DNA from: Brassica napus
Lineage: Eukaryota; Streptophyta; Magnoliopsida; Brassicales; Brassicaceae
DNA: 64,000 nucleotides
Assembly: GCF_020379485.1 (NCBI RefSeq)
Contig: NC_063450.1
Coordinates: 32,278,137 to 32,342,136, forward strand
Direction of reading: 5' to 3'
The notes beneath the pieces were generated by a model. That model had not been told where the DNA came from. It was given only the letters and a program-made list of their open reading frames with translations, and did not search any database. A program made the translations under genes and the position numbers. This document shows positions 10,184 to 22,682 of this stretch, piece by piece (position 1 is the first letter of the stretch; the number at the start of each line of letters is the position of its first letter).

Positions 10184-11086
10184 TTATTGTGTCTTATGAC
10201 AGGAGGAGGAGGACAGTACTGAAGCATATGATGTAGCCTTGGTGCAAACAAAAGGATGTTTCAACAGATCCGCTGCGGTGGCTCTGCGTGAGGGCTGCAA
10301 CGCCATGCACCGCCTCAAGAAGTCGTTGGCCAGCGGAGATACTAGTCTCGGAAGCCTCCACTTGTAACAACATTCTCCCATCTTCACTGGACGGCCTCCA
10401 TACATCTGAAGCACAACACACCCTAGAGCCCACATGTCAACAGCCGGTCCAATCATCTTCACTCGGTTGGGTCCCAAAGACTCAGGGGGCATGTACTCCT
10501 TTGTACCGCCAGACAAGGAGGACCTTGGATTCGTACAAGAAGGCTCCTTAGATAGACCGAAGTCAGCAAGCTTGAGATCCCACGGCTCTCCGACAATCTT
10601 GGAAGGAAAGAGGAGAACGTTAGCCGGCTTGAGGTCGCAGTGAACGTAGCCGTGAGAGTGAAGAGCCTCGAGTCCTTGAAGGATCATGAGAGCAGCGCGT
10701 CCGATCATAACCTCAGGCATTGGTTGGCCAGAGAAGTGGGTGATGAAGTTGTGGAGAGTACCTTTGGAGGCAAACTCCATGTACATGTAACAATGGTCGA
10801 GGTTGATACCTATGTGAAGATTAGGGTTTGTGGTTTGGACGATGCGTGGATGGTTACGGAAACGAAGCATGATCCTATGCTCTTTCTTGAGACTCTCCAT
10901 GTAAGCTATCGGAGATGATTTCTCAGCGTGTAACCGGTGTTTGGAGTCTCTTATGAGAGTGACCGAACCAAAACTACCTCGGCCAAGTACACAGACAAAC
11001 TCTAGTACTGAAGAAGATTGGCCAACAACATTCGGAGCTTTGCTGATGTTGTTGTTGTCTTCTCTAATCATCACCATCTTAGTCAT
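10184..11086 (-). CDS. MAPKKK-like (STE11-type) Ser/Thr protein kinase, copy 2
   Basis: Intronless frame of 300 residues and almost entirely a kinase domain. Visible motifs: glycine loop GRGSFGSV (about 36-43), lysine in HAEKSS (about 55), helix-C glutamate in KKEHRIML, catalytic loop HCDLKPANVLL (about 149), DFG in LADFGLSK, and activation-segment end YMPPESL in place of APE. HCD instead of HRD marks a non-RD kinase, seen in related small plant MAPKKK-like kinases. All catalytic residues are present, so activity is plausible. It differs from copy 3 by about four bases in the shared coding part and by the tail: here the frame stops after HKTQ. The exact Arabidopsis counterpart is not certain; the substrate is unknown. 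Confidence 0.9.
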   Translation of the reverse strand: MTKMVMIREDNNNISKAPNVVGQSSSVLEFVCVLGRGSFGSVTLIRDSKHRLHAEKSSPIAYMESLKKEHRIMLRFRNHPRIVQTTNPNLHIGINLDHCYMYMEFASKGTLHNFITHFSGQPMPEVMIGRAALMILQGLEALHSHGYVHCDLKPANVLLFPSKIVGEPWDLKLADFGLSKEPSCTNPRSSLSGGTKEYMPPESLGPNRVKMIGPAVDMWALGCVVLQMYGGRPVKMGECCYKWRLPRLVSPLANDFLRRCMALQPSRRATAADLLKHPFVCTKATSYASVLSSSSCHKTQ

Positions 11087-11183
11087 TCTCTGTAACTAGG
11101 GTTCTTGACTCTATTGTGTTTTGTTTTTGGTCTGAGAAACAAGTAATCGAATCAATGATAGCTAGAGGAGTCTCTAGCGTTCT

Positions 11184-11192
11184 TATATATAT
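11184..11192 (-). promoter_or_regulatory. Putative TATA box of kinase copy 2
   Basis: Same sequence and spacing (about 98 bp before the ATG) as in copies 1 and 3. Confidence 0.5.
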
Positions 11193-12299
11193 GAAGCTAC
11201 TTGAGTACGTTGTTCACTATTCGCTTTGGGTTTTCACTCTTTCCTTTTGTTTTTGTTGTTTATCGTGTTTAGTTTTTTAAACTAAATTATCATGTTTAAT
11301 TTCCTTTTCAGTTTCTTATTCCTTTTTTTTTGGTTATTCCTCAAAATCTAAATTGATTTTCATATTTGCATTCTTATATATCTTACTAGTAGTATTCCGG
11401 CGCTGCGCGCCGGATTTGTTTATTTTATTTTTACTTTAATTTACAATTTATTTTATGGTCTTAATAAATGTTCAAAAATATGAAAATGAAAATATTGCAA
11501 AAGAGTGATATTTTTTCGATCCATTGGTTAACGACTATAGAGTATTAATTTATTTTGAAGTTGCTTAGTTCAAAGTGGAATAGCATAAGTGGTAGTCACT
11601 AATGGATTCAATAAAAGTAGAATAAAAGCCGATAGTTGTAAAAAAGTTAATTTAGTTGAAATTTAAATATAAAGTAAAGTTAATATTTTAAATAAGCAAA
11701 TGGGCGGGTGAGCAAATGAGCAAATAATATAAATATTATTTAAAGTTTAACAAAATTTTGAAATTTTAATTTATTTTAATTTAGAGATTATATACTTGTT
11801 CGACAATTAATATTTTTCATTAAAATTAGTTTTTTAAATTTTTAAAAATGTTTTTCTAATTTGACTATGATAATAAAAATAATATTTTAAAAAATAATTA
11901 TTGTGGTAGATTGTGTTAGCATATATTGTTTTTCCTTTTATATGTTTGTTTTACCTTTTATTTTATACAAAATTTTTTTTATCAACTTATACATTTTTAT
12001 TTAAGCTGTTGCTTTATATGATGTAGCTGATTCTTTATAATAAAAAAATATTTCTAGACATTGATAAACAGTGTAGTAATAGATTAGCTGGACAAACTTA
12101 TTAAAAGCAGTGACATGGTTTAAGAAAAATCTCTTAGTTCATAGAAAGTGAATTTTTTTTAAAGAAAGTGTTCAATGCAATGTTCATGTGGGCGCGTTTT
12201 CGTTGTCGATGAGTCTTCAAACTTGTTAATAATCTCATTGTTTCTATGTGGAGCGCTCTTCCTCCAGAACTGCTGCATCCTCTCCTGTATTCTTGTCAG

Positions 12300-14810
12300 T
12301 TACATGTGACTAATTTAGATCACTTGGAGCAGCTGTTTGCCCATCACCATTCCCATCAGCAGTGCTTCCTCTAATGTCCGAGTCCGTCATGTTCTCACAT
12401 GGATAACTTCTTTTCACAGCTCCACCACCAGGCATGTAATCACCGGGTTGTCATTGCCACCTTAGTGCATTAACAATATTAAACAATGATCAAAAACTTT
12501 CGTAGTTTCCCGACAGAGCATAAAGAAGTTAATGTAATGACTTGGTTCTCAAAATTTGGTTGGGCTGGGCGCTAGTGAGAATCATAAATGAACTCTGCTG
12601 TTTAGATGAGAAGTTGAATCTGGAAAGCTTCAACTGGAAGGTGAAGGTGCGGCCGACAAAATTTTCAATGCATTCTAGAAGGGCCGAACTCCGGGGGTCT
12701 TGGAGCCTTGCGATCTGGTGAGTTTATAAACCTAAACCCCCTTTATATACAAAACTTTAGTCAAATCACTAAATACTAAACCTAAATGTTATGATATTTT
12801 TGATTGAAGATTTTTTTTTAAAGATGGTAGCCAATTTATGGTATTTCAACCAATTTCTCATTATTATTTTTTTTACAAAAAAAGACCACCTTAATCCCAA
12901 AAAAAATTCACCTTTTTCATTTTATGTTATGTATTTTAACTAAATTTTAATTTTACGATTTTTTCTATTTTTATTTTTACTTTTCAAAATTATTATTAAA
13001 AAATCTATTATATGTTAGTTTTTGGTTGTGGCTGATGAAATGTGGATATTATTGAAATTTTATTATTCTTTTTCGAAGTTCTTAGATTTTAAATTATATT
13101 ACGTATTTCAGTAAATTATTATTTGTTGAGAGACTGATGTACTGTTGGATTGACAATGACTTATCGATTTAAATAAATGATAAATTATTAAATGTTTTGT
13201 TTATAGATTTGATCTTAAAAATGAAAAATGGAAGACAATTCATAAGTTGCTCAAAAAAAAAGGAAGACAATTCATAAATTCTTTAATAAGTTTACTGACT
13301 TGGTGGTGCAACTAAGAAATAGATACCAATAGTACTTGGGTGTTCGAAATCAGAATTAAAAACATAAACTGGAAGGGGTTAGCTATCGTAGAAATCAGAA
13401 ACAAAAACTTAAATCTGTCTACCGCATCATTGGTTTGTAAGGTTGGTGGAACCCTTTTAAATGGTATCATCATAATACAGAAGACCCTGACTATATTGCG
13501 AGTTAACTTGAAATTAAAATCCGTGAGCTTGACTTGAAGTTGCATAGGCGTCCAACTATGTCTTGGAAACACTGTGGTGTTGTTATGGCTGCTTCTTCGT
13601 TGGGAGCACTCTCAGGAGACACATAGATATCTAGTGTTACACTTATTGATTATAAGTATCTCTCTCATCTCGTTCATGACCAATGGCGCTTGTCCACCAA
13701 CCAGTTTCAGTGCTGCTTAAAGATGACAAAGGTTGCCTCACCACCACCGTCATCACATACTTTAACCTCAAACCAATATCTATATATATATATAGCATAC
13801 GATTAGTCGCATGACTTGCGAATAATATATATAAGACATAAAGGGGAGCTGTGGATTCATAGATGATGCTAACAGAACTGTTTGAAAACACTTACGTGGA
13901 AGCTATTGATAGCTGCGGAGGAGCTTTTGATAGCTGGTGTGGTATCTCCATTTGCTCCAAACCTAGCTCGAACATGGTTGAATATGAAATGTGTTTATAT
14001 AGAATTAATTTCGAGAGCGGTGGACGACGACATGGTTTGGCATTCATATTTTAGTACTTATAACTGGTGTGACGGTGGAGAAACATGCTGACCAAAACTA
14101 ATGAATAGTGGTGGAGTATGAAGCATATATCGTGGACACTCTGAGGATTTTTTTTTGGTGAGAAGGGAAGATTTATTCACGATTACCTTGATAGATATTT
14201 TTCGGTCACACTGACGTCGGAATCAAAGAAGAGTCGTGGGGAATCTGTGAAGCTAAGGGTTACAACACCTGAAAGTATAGATGGAATGGTATTAGTAATG
14301 ATACACATCCGTAGAGAAGTCTTTAAATGTGTAACTTTTCAAGTCTATGAATAACTACAATTACTATATGAAACATAAAGATGGAAAGAGACGTACCTCC
14401 AAGTATTTTTTTGAATTTAGAGTGGTTAGCAAGAGTATTGACGTTTTTGTCTCAGTATCATTCCACCTACCTCGGAAAGTGGCTGCAAAACCAATCTAGA
14501 CCCACTTTTAATCTTCTCACAGAGTCGGAACTTCTCTAACTGCATTATGATTTGTCTCGATGCTTTCTCCTAAAGTATTCACTGTCTAACTAATAGCACT
14601 CGAAGCAATGCTTATAGCTTCAACTCTGTCCATGAAAGCAACCTTCGGGAAGAAACAGATATTGTTTGAATCCGCAAGAAGAACCCATAAGCTTTTCTCT
14701 TTGCGGAAAGGGAAGTAGGCCGAATGAAGAATACCGCCTAATATTCCACTGAGGCGTTTCAGAGTGGTCACTGTCGTAAAGTTGCTTTCTCGAAAACTTC
14801 TTCACCTTTT
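12300..14810 (-). pseudogene. Decayed coding remnants inside the Helitron, possibly RPA-like (unit 2)
   Basis: More complete version of the remnants at 1400-2880. It includes the OB-fold-like stretch near 13720-13775, plus an additional 1.2-kb block (12520-13720) whose minus strand has only short frames. Stops in every frame argue against a working gene. RPA-like identity is a guess from the family usually carried by plant Helitrons. Confidence 0.3.
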
Positions 14811-15455
14811 GTTTTGCAAGTGACTTCTACATTCAGAGAGGTATCATTCTCGATGTCCACAACATCGCTCTCCATCAAACCAGCAACCTCCGTGAGTGGT
14901 TAAGAATGTTCTTCCAGGTGCACCTCTTGAAACTCTCAAAATAATCCAACCTGCAACCCTATCCTTTTAGCATTAAATTTATTTAAATAAGGAAGTTGTA
15001 AGAAAGGAGCACTGAGAGAAACATCCTACAATCAAAGAACAACATTAATATACCTGAAAAATCCTTAAACGTTTTGGGCAAAACTGCAAAAGTATATTTG
15101 CAGAAAAAATCTTAATTCCTGAACAATGCACTGAGAGAGCTCCATTAATCAGAGTTGAGGATTTAACCATCCATGGCCTTGCTTATAGCGGGACTAACCC
15201 ACCATTTGCAATAAACTCCATGATCAAGCTTCCGTGCACCTGATAAACCAAAGATAATTTCACAATTTTTTTGATTTTCAATCAAACCCATTTTTCATAA
15301 CAGGGAAAAAACCCACGATGCTTTTGATCAAATAATCAGAGGAAAAAAACTTACTTTATTGTATAAGATGTTAGGTGATGAAGTTTTTAAGCAGACATTG
15401 ATAGAGTTAAAGATAATTAGGTTTACAGATAGTCAAGTAATGAGAGAGAGAGAGA

Positions 15456-15880
15456 GATAATTTGTGGGATTATGAGAGCTTATATGTGTTTTAACCGTGA
15501 TGAAGCACACGAACAAAGTAAAAAAGAGTGAAGTAACCGTAAGTATTTGAGAGAGAAGAGAAATTTGAGAATTTAAGAGAATGAGAGGATTTGTGAGATT
15601 GAAAGAATGAAAGAAATGTTTGTATTGAATTGTGTGTTTAATTGTGTAACATACATGGTGTATTTAAAGGAAACAAAAGCAATAAGCACTCAATGGTGGA
15701 AGAATAAATAACTAGTAGTGGACTAGCCACTCCTCCCCATTTGGTAAGTGATATGGCCACTCCTCCCACTTCCTCCACTAACTAGTAGTGGACTAGCCAC
15801 TCCTCCCCATTTGGTAAGTGATATGACCACTTCTCCCACTTCCTCCACTACTTCCCTTTGTTTAATTCTTCATGTCAACA
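15456..15880 (-). repeat. Copia LTR (3' LTR in element sense)
   Basis: About 425 bp, 69 bp longer than its partner because a segment starting ACTAGTAGTGGACTAG is present twice in tandem (about 15710-15850). Its outer end reads AGATAATTT where the partner has TGATAATTT, so the terminal base is altered where it meets the GA repeat. Confidence 0.9.
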
Positions 15881-16021
15881 CTCCCCCTCAAGCTTGACAG
15901 TAGTGAGTGTCAAGCTTGGAAAGCCATGAAGTATTCCCTCATTAAAATATTTTCTTGGAAAAACCACTTGGGATAAAAACCAAGCAAGGGAAAAAGAGTA
16001 GAATACTCCACGGTGAGGAGA

Positions 16022-19000
16022 TCATTGACATGGAAGGTTTATGAGTCCAAGTCTTGGAAGAATGGACTCACAAACTTTGCTACTGGCCGCCTTGGTGAAG
16101 ATGTCAGCCAGCTGATCCGCACTTCTTGTATAACATGGGAGAATCACTTGCTGCTCTACTGCTTGTCTGACCTTGTGGCAGTCTACTTCTATGTGCTTTG
16201 TCCTTTCATGAAAGACAGGATGCAATGTGTATTGCGGCTTGGTTGTCACAGTGCATGGTCATGGGAGAGGTGATCTCAATTCCCAAGTCGCCTAAAAGCC
16301 CCTTTATCCAGATAAGCTCACTGGTTAGCTTCCTCATTGATCTGTACTCTGCTTCTGCGCTTGAACAAGATACTACTTTCTGTTTCTTGCTCTTCCAAGT
16401 GACAAGATTCCCTCCAATGAATATACAATAACCGGTGGTTGACCTTCTGTCTACTCTATCTCCAGCCCAATCTGCATCACAGTATCCTATCACCTCAGTG
16501 TTCTTGTTGCAAGCCATCCATACACCTTGTCCTGGCGCTTCTCTTAAGTATCTTAGAATCCTCTCCACCATGTTCCAGTGATGAACCTTGGGAGTTTGCA
16601 TGTGCTGGCTCACTTGATTAACTGCGAAACACACATCTGGCCGAGTGATGGTTAGATAGATCAGCTTCCCAACCATCCGTCTATACTGCTTGACATCTTC
16701 AAATGGAGTGTCTTCATACTCCCCCTCTCGCAATACCTTGTAACCTTCTTCAAGTGGTGTCTTGGCATGTCTTCCTCCAAGATCTCCTGCCTCCTTTAAT
16801 ATGTCCAGGGTATACTTTCTTTGGGACATGAATAATCCTTCCTTTGATCTGCACATCTCAATGCCAAGGAAGTACTTCAGTTCTCCCAGGTCTTTGATGT
16901 CAAATGCGGCCTTGAGAAATGTCTTGGTTAAACTGATCCCCTCCTTGTCACTACCCGTGATGATGATGTCATCCACATAGACTAGAATTACCGTAATTCC
17001 TTGCTTGCTGGTGAGAGTGAAGAGTGTGTGATCCGCTTGAGACTTCACAAATCCCCTTCCATTCAATGTAGTGCTTAGCTTGTGGTACCAAGCTCTTGGT
17101 GATTGCTTCAAGCCATAGATTGCCTTTCTGAGTCTAAGGACATTCCCTGGTTTCACCATTTCTTCCATCCCCGGAGGTGGTTTCATATACACTTCATCTT
17201 CTAGTTCTCCTTGCAGGAAAGCATTCTTCACATCCATTTGCCAAAGGTCCCATTCTAGGTTCACTGCTAATGAGAGTAGAATCCGGATTGTATGAAGCTT
17301 GGCCACTGGTGCAAAGGTGTCTAGATAGTCCTCTCCATACACTTGTGTGTATCCTCTTGCCACCAGTCTGGTCTTCTTTCTTTCTGGCTTCCCATTTGCA
17401 AGATACTTAATGGTATGTATGAGTCTGCTGGTCACGGCTTTCTTCCCTTTTGGAAGTTCTGTCTCATACCAGGTGTTGTTCTTCTCCATGGCCCTCATTT
17501 CATCATCCACCGATTTCCTCCATTCATCATCTTCCATAGCTTCTGCATATGTTCTTGGTATCCATTCCAGGTCCAATGAACTCATAAAGACTTGATGTTC
17601 TTCTGGATAGTGAGCTAGGGAGCATAATCCACTTTCTGGATGTGCCACAGCTTGAGCATTGTAGTAAACAAAATCATTTTTAACCCAATCTGAGGCTGGT
17701 CTTCTGATCCTTGTACTTCTCCTTAGGACTTGTGTCTGCTCAGGTTCATTACTGCTGCTTGGTTTTCCTTCTTGAGCTTCAGTGTCTGGTTGTCCCATCT
17801 CATCTTGATCATGAGATAATACTGGGTTTTCTTCAGGTTGAGCTTGCGCCGGTTGATCTTCATTCCCCCCTTCATGGTCAGGATGAGAGTCTTCACTGTT
17901 ATGAACCATGGTCTCTTTATAAGGAGTAGTGTCCCGGCCTTTCTCTGGTTCCTTTTCTAGGTTAATGCCGAGTCTTTCCATAAGAATCTTCAGGTTGTTA
18001 GCTCTGTCCGAGGCAGAATGAGATAGATCTTTGAGTTCCTCCCAACTCTTCTCATCATAATAGGCCTTGGATTCCATGAACTTAACATCTCTGGATACTA
18101 GGACTCTCCTTGTCTCTGGTACATAGCATTTGTACCCCTTTTGGTGCGTAGAGTATCCAATGAACATTGCCTTTGTGCTCTTTGCCTCCAGTTTGTTTCT
18201 TAGTTCTCCTGGAATCAAAACAAAGCACACACACCCAAACACACGCAAATGATCAATTGATGGTCTAGATTTGTTTAGTACCTCATATGGGGTGGCATCA
18301 AAGAGGACTCTTGTAGGTGTGCGGTTGATTAGGTAGGTGGCTGTGACTACTGCATCCCCCCAAAACCGCTTGGGTACATTTGTATGGAACATCATACTCC
18401 TTGCCACTTCCATCAAGTGTCTATTCTTTCTTTCAGCCACACCATTTTGTTGGGGTGTGTAAGGACAGCTGGTTTGTTGAATGATTCCATGTGAGGCTAG
18501 ATGTTGTTTGAAGGTTGTGCTAGTATATTCACCACCATTATCTGATCTAAGAATTTTAATCTTAACATTGAAATGGTTAGTAATATAGTTCTGAAAATTT
18601 TTAAAAGCTTCTAGCACCCTATCCTTAGATTGCAACAAAGTGATCCATGTGTATTTAGATTTTTCATCAATGAATGTCACAAAATATTTATGTTGTTCTC
18701 TAGATACACATGGAGCAGTCCACACATCAGAGTGAATCAAATTAAAGCAGTTTTCATATTGGGTTTTTGATTTAGGAAACACAGTTCTGCAATGTTTTCC
18801 TAATATACACGCTTCACACTCATTTTTAAAAGAAATACTAGGCAACATGATGTTCAAGGCACGAGAATGGGGATGTCCTAGTCTAGCATGCCAGATTTCA
18901 TCTTTAGGGAATTCAGAAACAGAATGAAACACACACGATAATTGAGATACAGGTCTTGTGTCCTCAAGTAAGTACAAGTCTCCCTTGGTAACACCTTTGC

Positions 19001-20399
19001 CAAGCAACTTACTAGAATCAATATCCTGAAAGTATACACTGTTAGGCGTGAAAGTAACTTGACAATTGAGATCATTAGTTACTTTTTTAACAGACAGTAG
19101 GTTTGAGGCAAATGTAGGCATATAGAAAGCTTTAGATTCTTTATCAAACAATCTAAGTTCACCTACACCTTTTATTGGAATTTTATCTCCATTTGCTATC
19201 ATCACATTTCCTAAAGCCGGTTCTATGTTCTTAATCAGTTCTAAATCACTTATCATGTGATGAGAAGCACCAGAGTCTATAACTAAGGGCTTAGCCGATT
19301 TAAAATTATTCATAGAACCATTTGCATTGTGAGAAGCATTAAGGGAGATACCAAGAGTTTTAGATATACCAGATTCCTTGAGAGCCTTGATGAGAGCGGT
19401 TAAGTCAGACTTCTTGATGGTCTCATCTAGATTGGCTCTTGGCGTGGCATAGCCTGATGTGGAGGCAGTAGCTCTTCCCACACCTAGGTTGCTTATACCC
19501 ATGGTGATTGGTGTTGTTGGCTCAGCACCATCAGTTGAGAAGTTGACTCTTGCATCTTGGTATTGAGGGCGGTTGTCCCTAAATTTGTTGGGCTTGAGGT
19601 GCGGATGTAGTATCCAGCATTTGTCCTTCATGTGGCCCTTCTTCTTGCAGTGATCGCAGGTCAAGTTTTTCTTCTCATCTAGCTTGTAAGCGGCCTTGTT
19701 TGACACGGCTCGTTCAGCTTGATGTGCCATGTTTAAGTCTCCCTTGCCTCCAAATAAGCCCATAGAGCCTTCTTCCTTCTGAATTTGAGCGCATACTTCA
19801 TCCAGGTCAGGTAACTTGTCAGCTCTCAGGATGTGCTTGATTAAGCTCCCATAAGATGGATTAAGCGTGAGCAGTAGTCCAAACACTCTGTCCTCTTCAC
19901 GCTTGGTTAAGAGAGTGGCGGGGTCGGTAGTATGTGGTCTGAGTAGTTCCATCTCTGCCCAAAGAGACCGGAACTTGCCAAAGTGAGGCTGGAACTCCAT
20001 ATCTCCTTGGTTGAGGGTATTGATAGCTCTTTTTACTTCAAAGACCCTTGTAAGGTTGGACGTATTTCCATACACTTTGTAGAGTGTATCCCACAGCTGC
20101 TTGGTAGTTTCACAATAGGAGTAAGACTCCATGATGGCGGGTTCTAGGGAGCTAAGGAGCACTGTGAGAACCATGAGATCTTCCTGAGCCCATTTGTCTT
20201 CATCAGTAGCTACCACAATCTCCTGTCCATCTTCTCCTTGGGTGGTTTGTTTTGGAGCTGCTTCTGCTGAGACATGACTCCACAAACCCTTTCCTCCAAG
20301 GGCAATCTTCACCATCCTGGCCCACAAGAGGTAGTTAATCCCCTTCAGGGTCACAGGTATGCTGATGCGGTTGTTGTTATTGTTGTTGTTTTTCTCCAT
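16022..20399 (-). pseudogene. Copia gag-pol polyprotein with one frameshift in RNase H
   Basis: A single frame of 1397 codons (20399 down to 16206) encodes, in order: gag; a CCHC zinc knuckle (CDHCKKKGHMKDKC, about residue 247); protease with DSG (about 374); integrase with the HHCC region and DDE core (about 505-700); reverse transcriptase with YVDD (about 1140); and RNase H start (about 1305). The frame breaks just after CDNQAAIHIAS. The remaining RNase H tail is in another frame at 16022-16249. The lesion looks like a deletion of a few bases between short repeats. All else is open, so the element lost function recently or acts in trans. Pol was likely made as one polyprotein, as in other Copia elements. 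Confidence 0.9.
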
Positions 20400-20502
20400 C
20401 TTGGGGATTTACTTGGTCAGAGGTCGAGTTTAAGAACTAGAAACAGAGTTTTGATTTTGCGGAATTTAGAAAGGTTTCAAGATTGTTGCTGCTCTAATAC
20501 CA

Positions 20503-20859
20503 TGATAATTTGTGGGATTATGAGAGCTTCTAAGTGTTTTAACTGTGATGAAGCACACGAACAAAGTAAAAAAGGAGTGAAGTAACCGTAAGTATTTGAG
20601 AGAGAAGAGAAATTTGAGAATTTAAGAAAATGAGAGGATTTGTGAGATTGAGAGAATGAAAGAAATGTTTGTATTGAATTGTGTGTTTAATTGTGTAACA
20701 TACATGGTGTATTTAAAGGAAACAAAAGCAATAAGCACTCAATGGTGGAAGAATAAATAACTAGTAGTGGACTAGCCACTCCTCCCCATTTGGTAAGTGA
20801 TATGGCCACTTCTCCCACTTCCTCCACTACTTCCCTTTGTTTAATTCTTCATGTCAACA
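20503..20859 (-). repeat. Copia LTR (5' LTR in element sense)
   Basis: 357 bp with intact ends: TGATAATTTG on the left and GTCAACA on the right in plus-strand reading. It lacks the 69-bp tandem duplication of its partner. It should hold the element promoter; no clear TATA box was assigned. Confidence 0.9.
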
Positions 20860-20959
20860 GATGTTAGGTGATGAAGTTTTTAAGCAGACATTGATAGAGC
20901 TAAAGATAATTAGGTTTACAGATAGTCAAGTAATGAGAGAGAGAGAGAGAGAGAGAGAA
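20860..20959. repeat. Right copy of the ~90-bp flanking direct repeat
   Basis: Starts GATGTTAGGTGATG and runs into the GA tract. The left copy is at 15367-15456. Both share bases that differ from unit 1 (TTAGGTG versus TTAGCTG, AAAGATAATT versus AAAGAGAATT), so the repeat arose within unit 2. Confidence 0.85.
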
Positions 20960-21414
20960 TTCGCCATTAGTAGAGTTGATGTTTAATAGTGATTGACCTT
21001 TGGGATTTGGTCGAATTGAGGCTGTTCATCGCAGGGACGGAACACATTTACGGAGCTTCGAACGGTTACGTTGGTGGATGATGAGGCCGAGTTAATGCGA
21101 AAGAGTGGGAGGAGTGGCAGGATCGACGTTAAAGCTTGAGTAAATGGTATATGTTTGCCGAAAGCTGAATACGTTACAGAGCCATTGTTTGGTGTTTCGA
21201 GCTTCAGAGAGTGAAGGTGCTGGTGATGAAGATTAACCAAACCAAATAACAACTTGGCCTAAGAGAGTGATAGCCCATCAAAGTATTAATCGTTTCAACA
21301 TCGAAATCGAAACAAAATGAAAATAAACGAGGACAGGCGTCACAAAATGCCCCAAGCACATTGGTGAGGTGGCTCAAAGAGGAGAGAGAGGCAAGCCAAC
21401 TTTATTGTATAAGA

Positions 21415-22682
21415 TTTATGAGAAACTGAGTCTGTTACAAGTTGTTCACTATTTTCTTTTTAGTTGTATCTTTCCCTTTTTCTTACTCCTCAAAATTTAA
21501 ATTGATTTTAAACTGATTTTTATTGCTTTTTAGGTTTTGGTTTTTGATTTAGTTTTAAGATTTTGGCTTTTTCAATTTTTAGTTTCTGATTTTTCTGTAG
21601 ATTTTAGCTTTTCGAAAAACTTGGACGATGATTTAGATTTTAGAAAATTTTAGTTGAAAAAATTTAGATTAAATTAATAAAGAATAAAAATAATAAGAAT
21701 AATAAAAAAAAATTTAAAGCAATTAAAATACAGTATATTATCACCAAAAACATACATACAAAGAGAATTATATAAAACTGCTATTAAAAATTTCAATTTT
21801 ATTGAATATTTCGAAATTGATATTTAAAAATACTACAATATGTTATTTAAGTAATTAATTATTAAAAATAAAGAATTAAGATCAGACAGTAATGGATTTG
21901 GGCACAAATATTTCTATGATTATTTATTTTCTGTAAGTACTTTCTATAAAAGTTAATTAAAATAGTAAGGTTTAAATCAAATTTTCTTTTGAAATTTTCT
22001 GAATTTATTTAATTTATAAAAACAGGAACTTTGTTATTGTAAATAAAATGATACTTTTCTAAAATCTGAAATTAATAGCAATATTAAAAATTGAAAAACC
22101 GACATAATTTGATGAAAAACTTAACAGATGTAGTTTTTGGATTTTCTTTAAAAATTAGGAAAAATAAAATAAAACCAGTTTCCTTTGATTGAAGGAAAAC
22201 TATTTATCTTTTCTTCTTTTTTTTGGTCAAAGGAAATCTATTTATCTAAGAGTTTGATTGGGTAAAAGGTGGTTATTTTCAAAAACATACCCAAAACTAC
22301 TTCAAGATCAGTACATAATCAACACCTTAACCTGGTTTATGAACTTGTGTTTGTACCAATAAACGTTTTACTTCACAAAATCGTATTTTAATTCTCAATC
22401 ATTAGCTCACTATACAAGTTTGAGTTACAAACCTTTACACCGGTTCAATAAACCACATTCATTTAAGAAGAATCCAAAACTGATATAATAGATGGCTCGG
22501 CAGTAGATGCAGCCCTGACTCCAAGTTTTGAGTCTTTGTTTTGTGTTACTAAGTTTCGAGTCTTCCACTCCAAGTCTCAAGTAAACTAAAAAAGGGAACC
22601 TTGGGGTTTCATTCTGAAGACAACATGCAAATTTGCCATTTCTAGTATGAGAGTACAACACAAAGTTTTGGTTCATTACCTT
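21415..22682. other. AT-rich spacer of unit 2, no gene seen
   Basis: Counterpart of 5752-7019. No long frame or RNA gene is visible. Confidence 0.7.

Larger units (their letters stand above)
15456..20859 (-). mobile_element. Nearly complete Ty1/Copia retrotransposon
   Basis: Two LTRs (15456-15880 and 20503-20859) bound an interior with one gag-pol gene on the minus strand. The PBS TGGTATTAGAGC (complement of 20491-20502) abuts the right LTR and fits initiator-Met tRNA with one mismatch. The polypurine tract (complement of 15881-15892) abuts the left LTR. The LTRs differ by roughly six substitutions over about 355 aligned bases by hand count, so the insertion is young. The flanks are abnormal: an imperfect direct repeat of about 90 bp instead of 5 bp. 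It lies inside the unit 2 Helitron and is absent from unit 1. Confidence 0.92.
11386..21414 (-). mobile_element. Helitron, unit 2 copy (contains a Copia insertion)
   Basis: Same termini as the unit 1 copy: CTAG and the CCGGCGC hairpin at the left end, TCTTATACAATAAAG at the right end, host A and T flanks. It lacks the CACTA element and keeps about 1.2 kb (12520-13720) that unit 1 has lost. It was split by a Copia element at 15456-20859. Outside these differences the two copies are nearly identical by eye, so both descend from one insertion duplicated with the unit. Confidence 0.85.

Noticed and set aside
10288..10918. Plus-strand frames opposite the kinase (also 25937-26567)
   Set aside because: Shadows of the minus-strand kinase coding sequence; conserved only because the kinase copies are nearly identical.
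10900..10930. Kinase thought to lack the ATP-binding lysine
   Set aside because: The A-x-K pattern is present as HAEKSS, so the lysine is kept.
16013..17929. Several plus-strand frames of 60-82 codons across the Copia element
   Set aside because: Complement of the gag-pol reading frame with no recognisable product.
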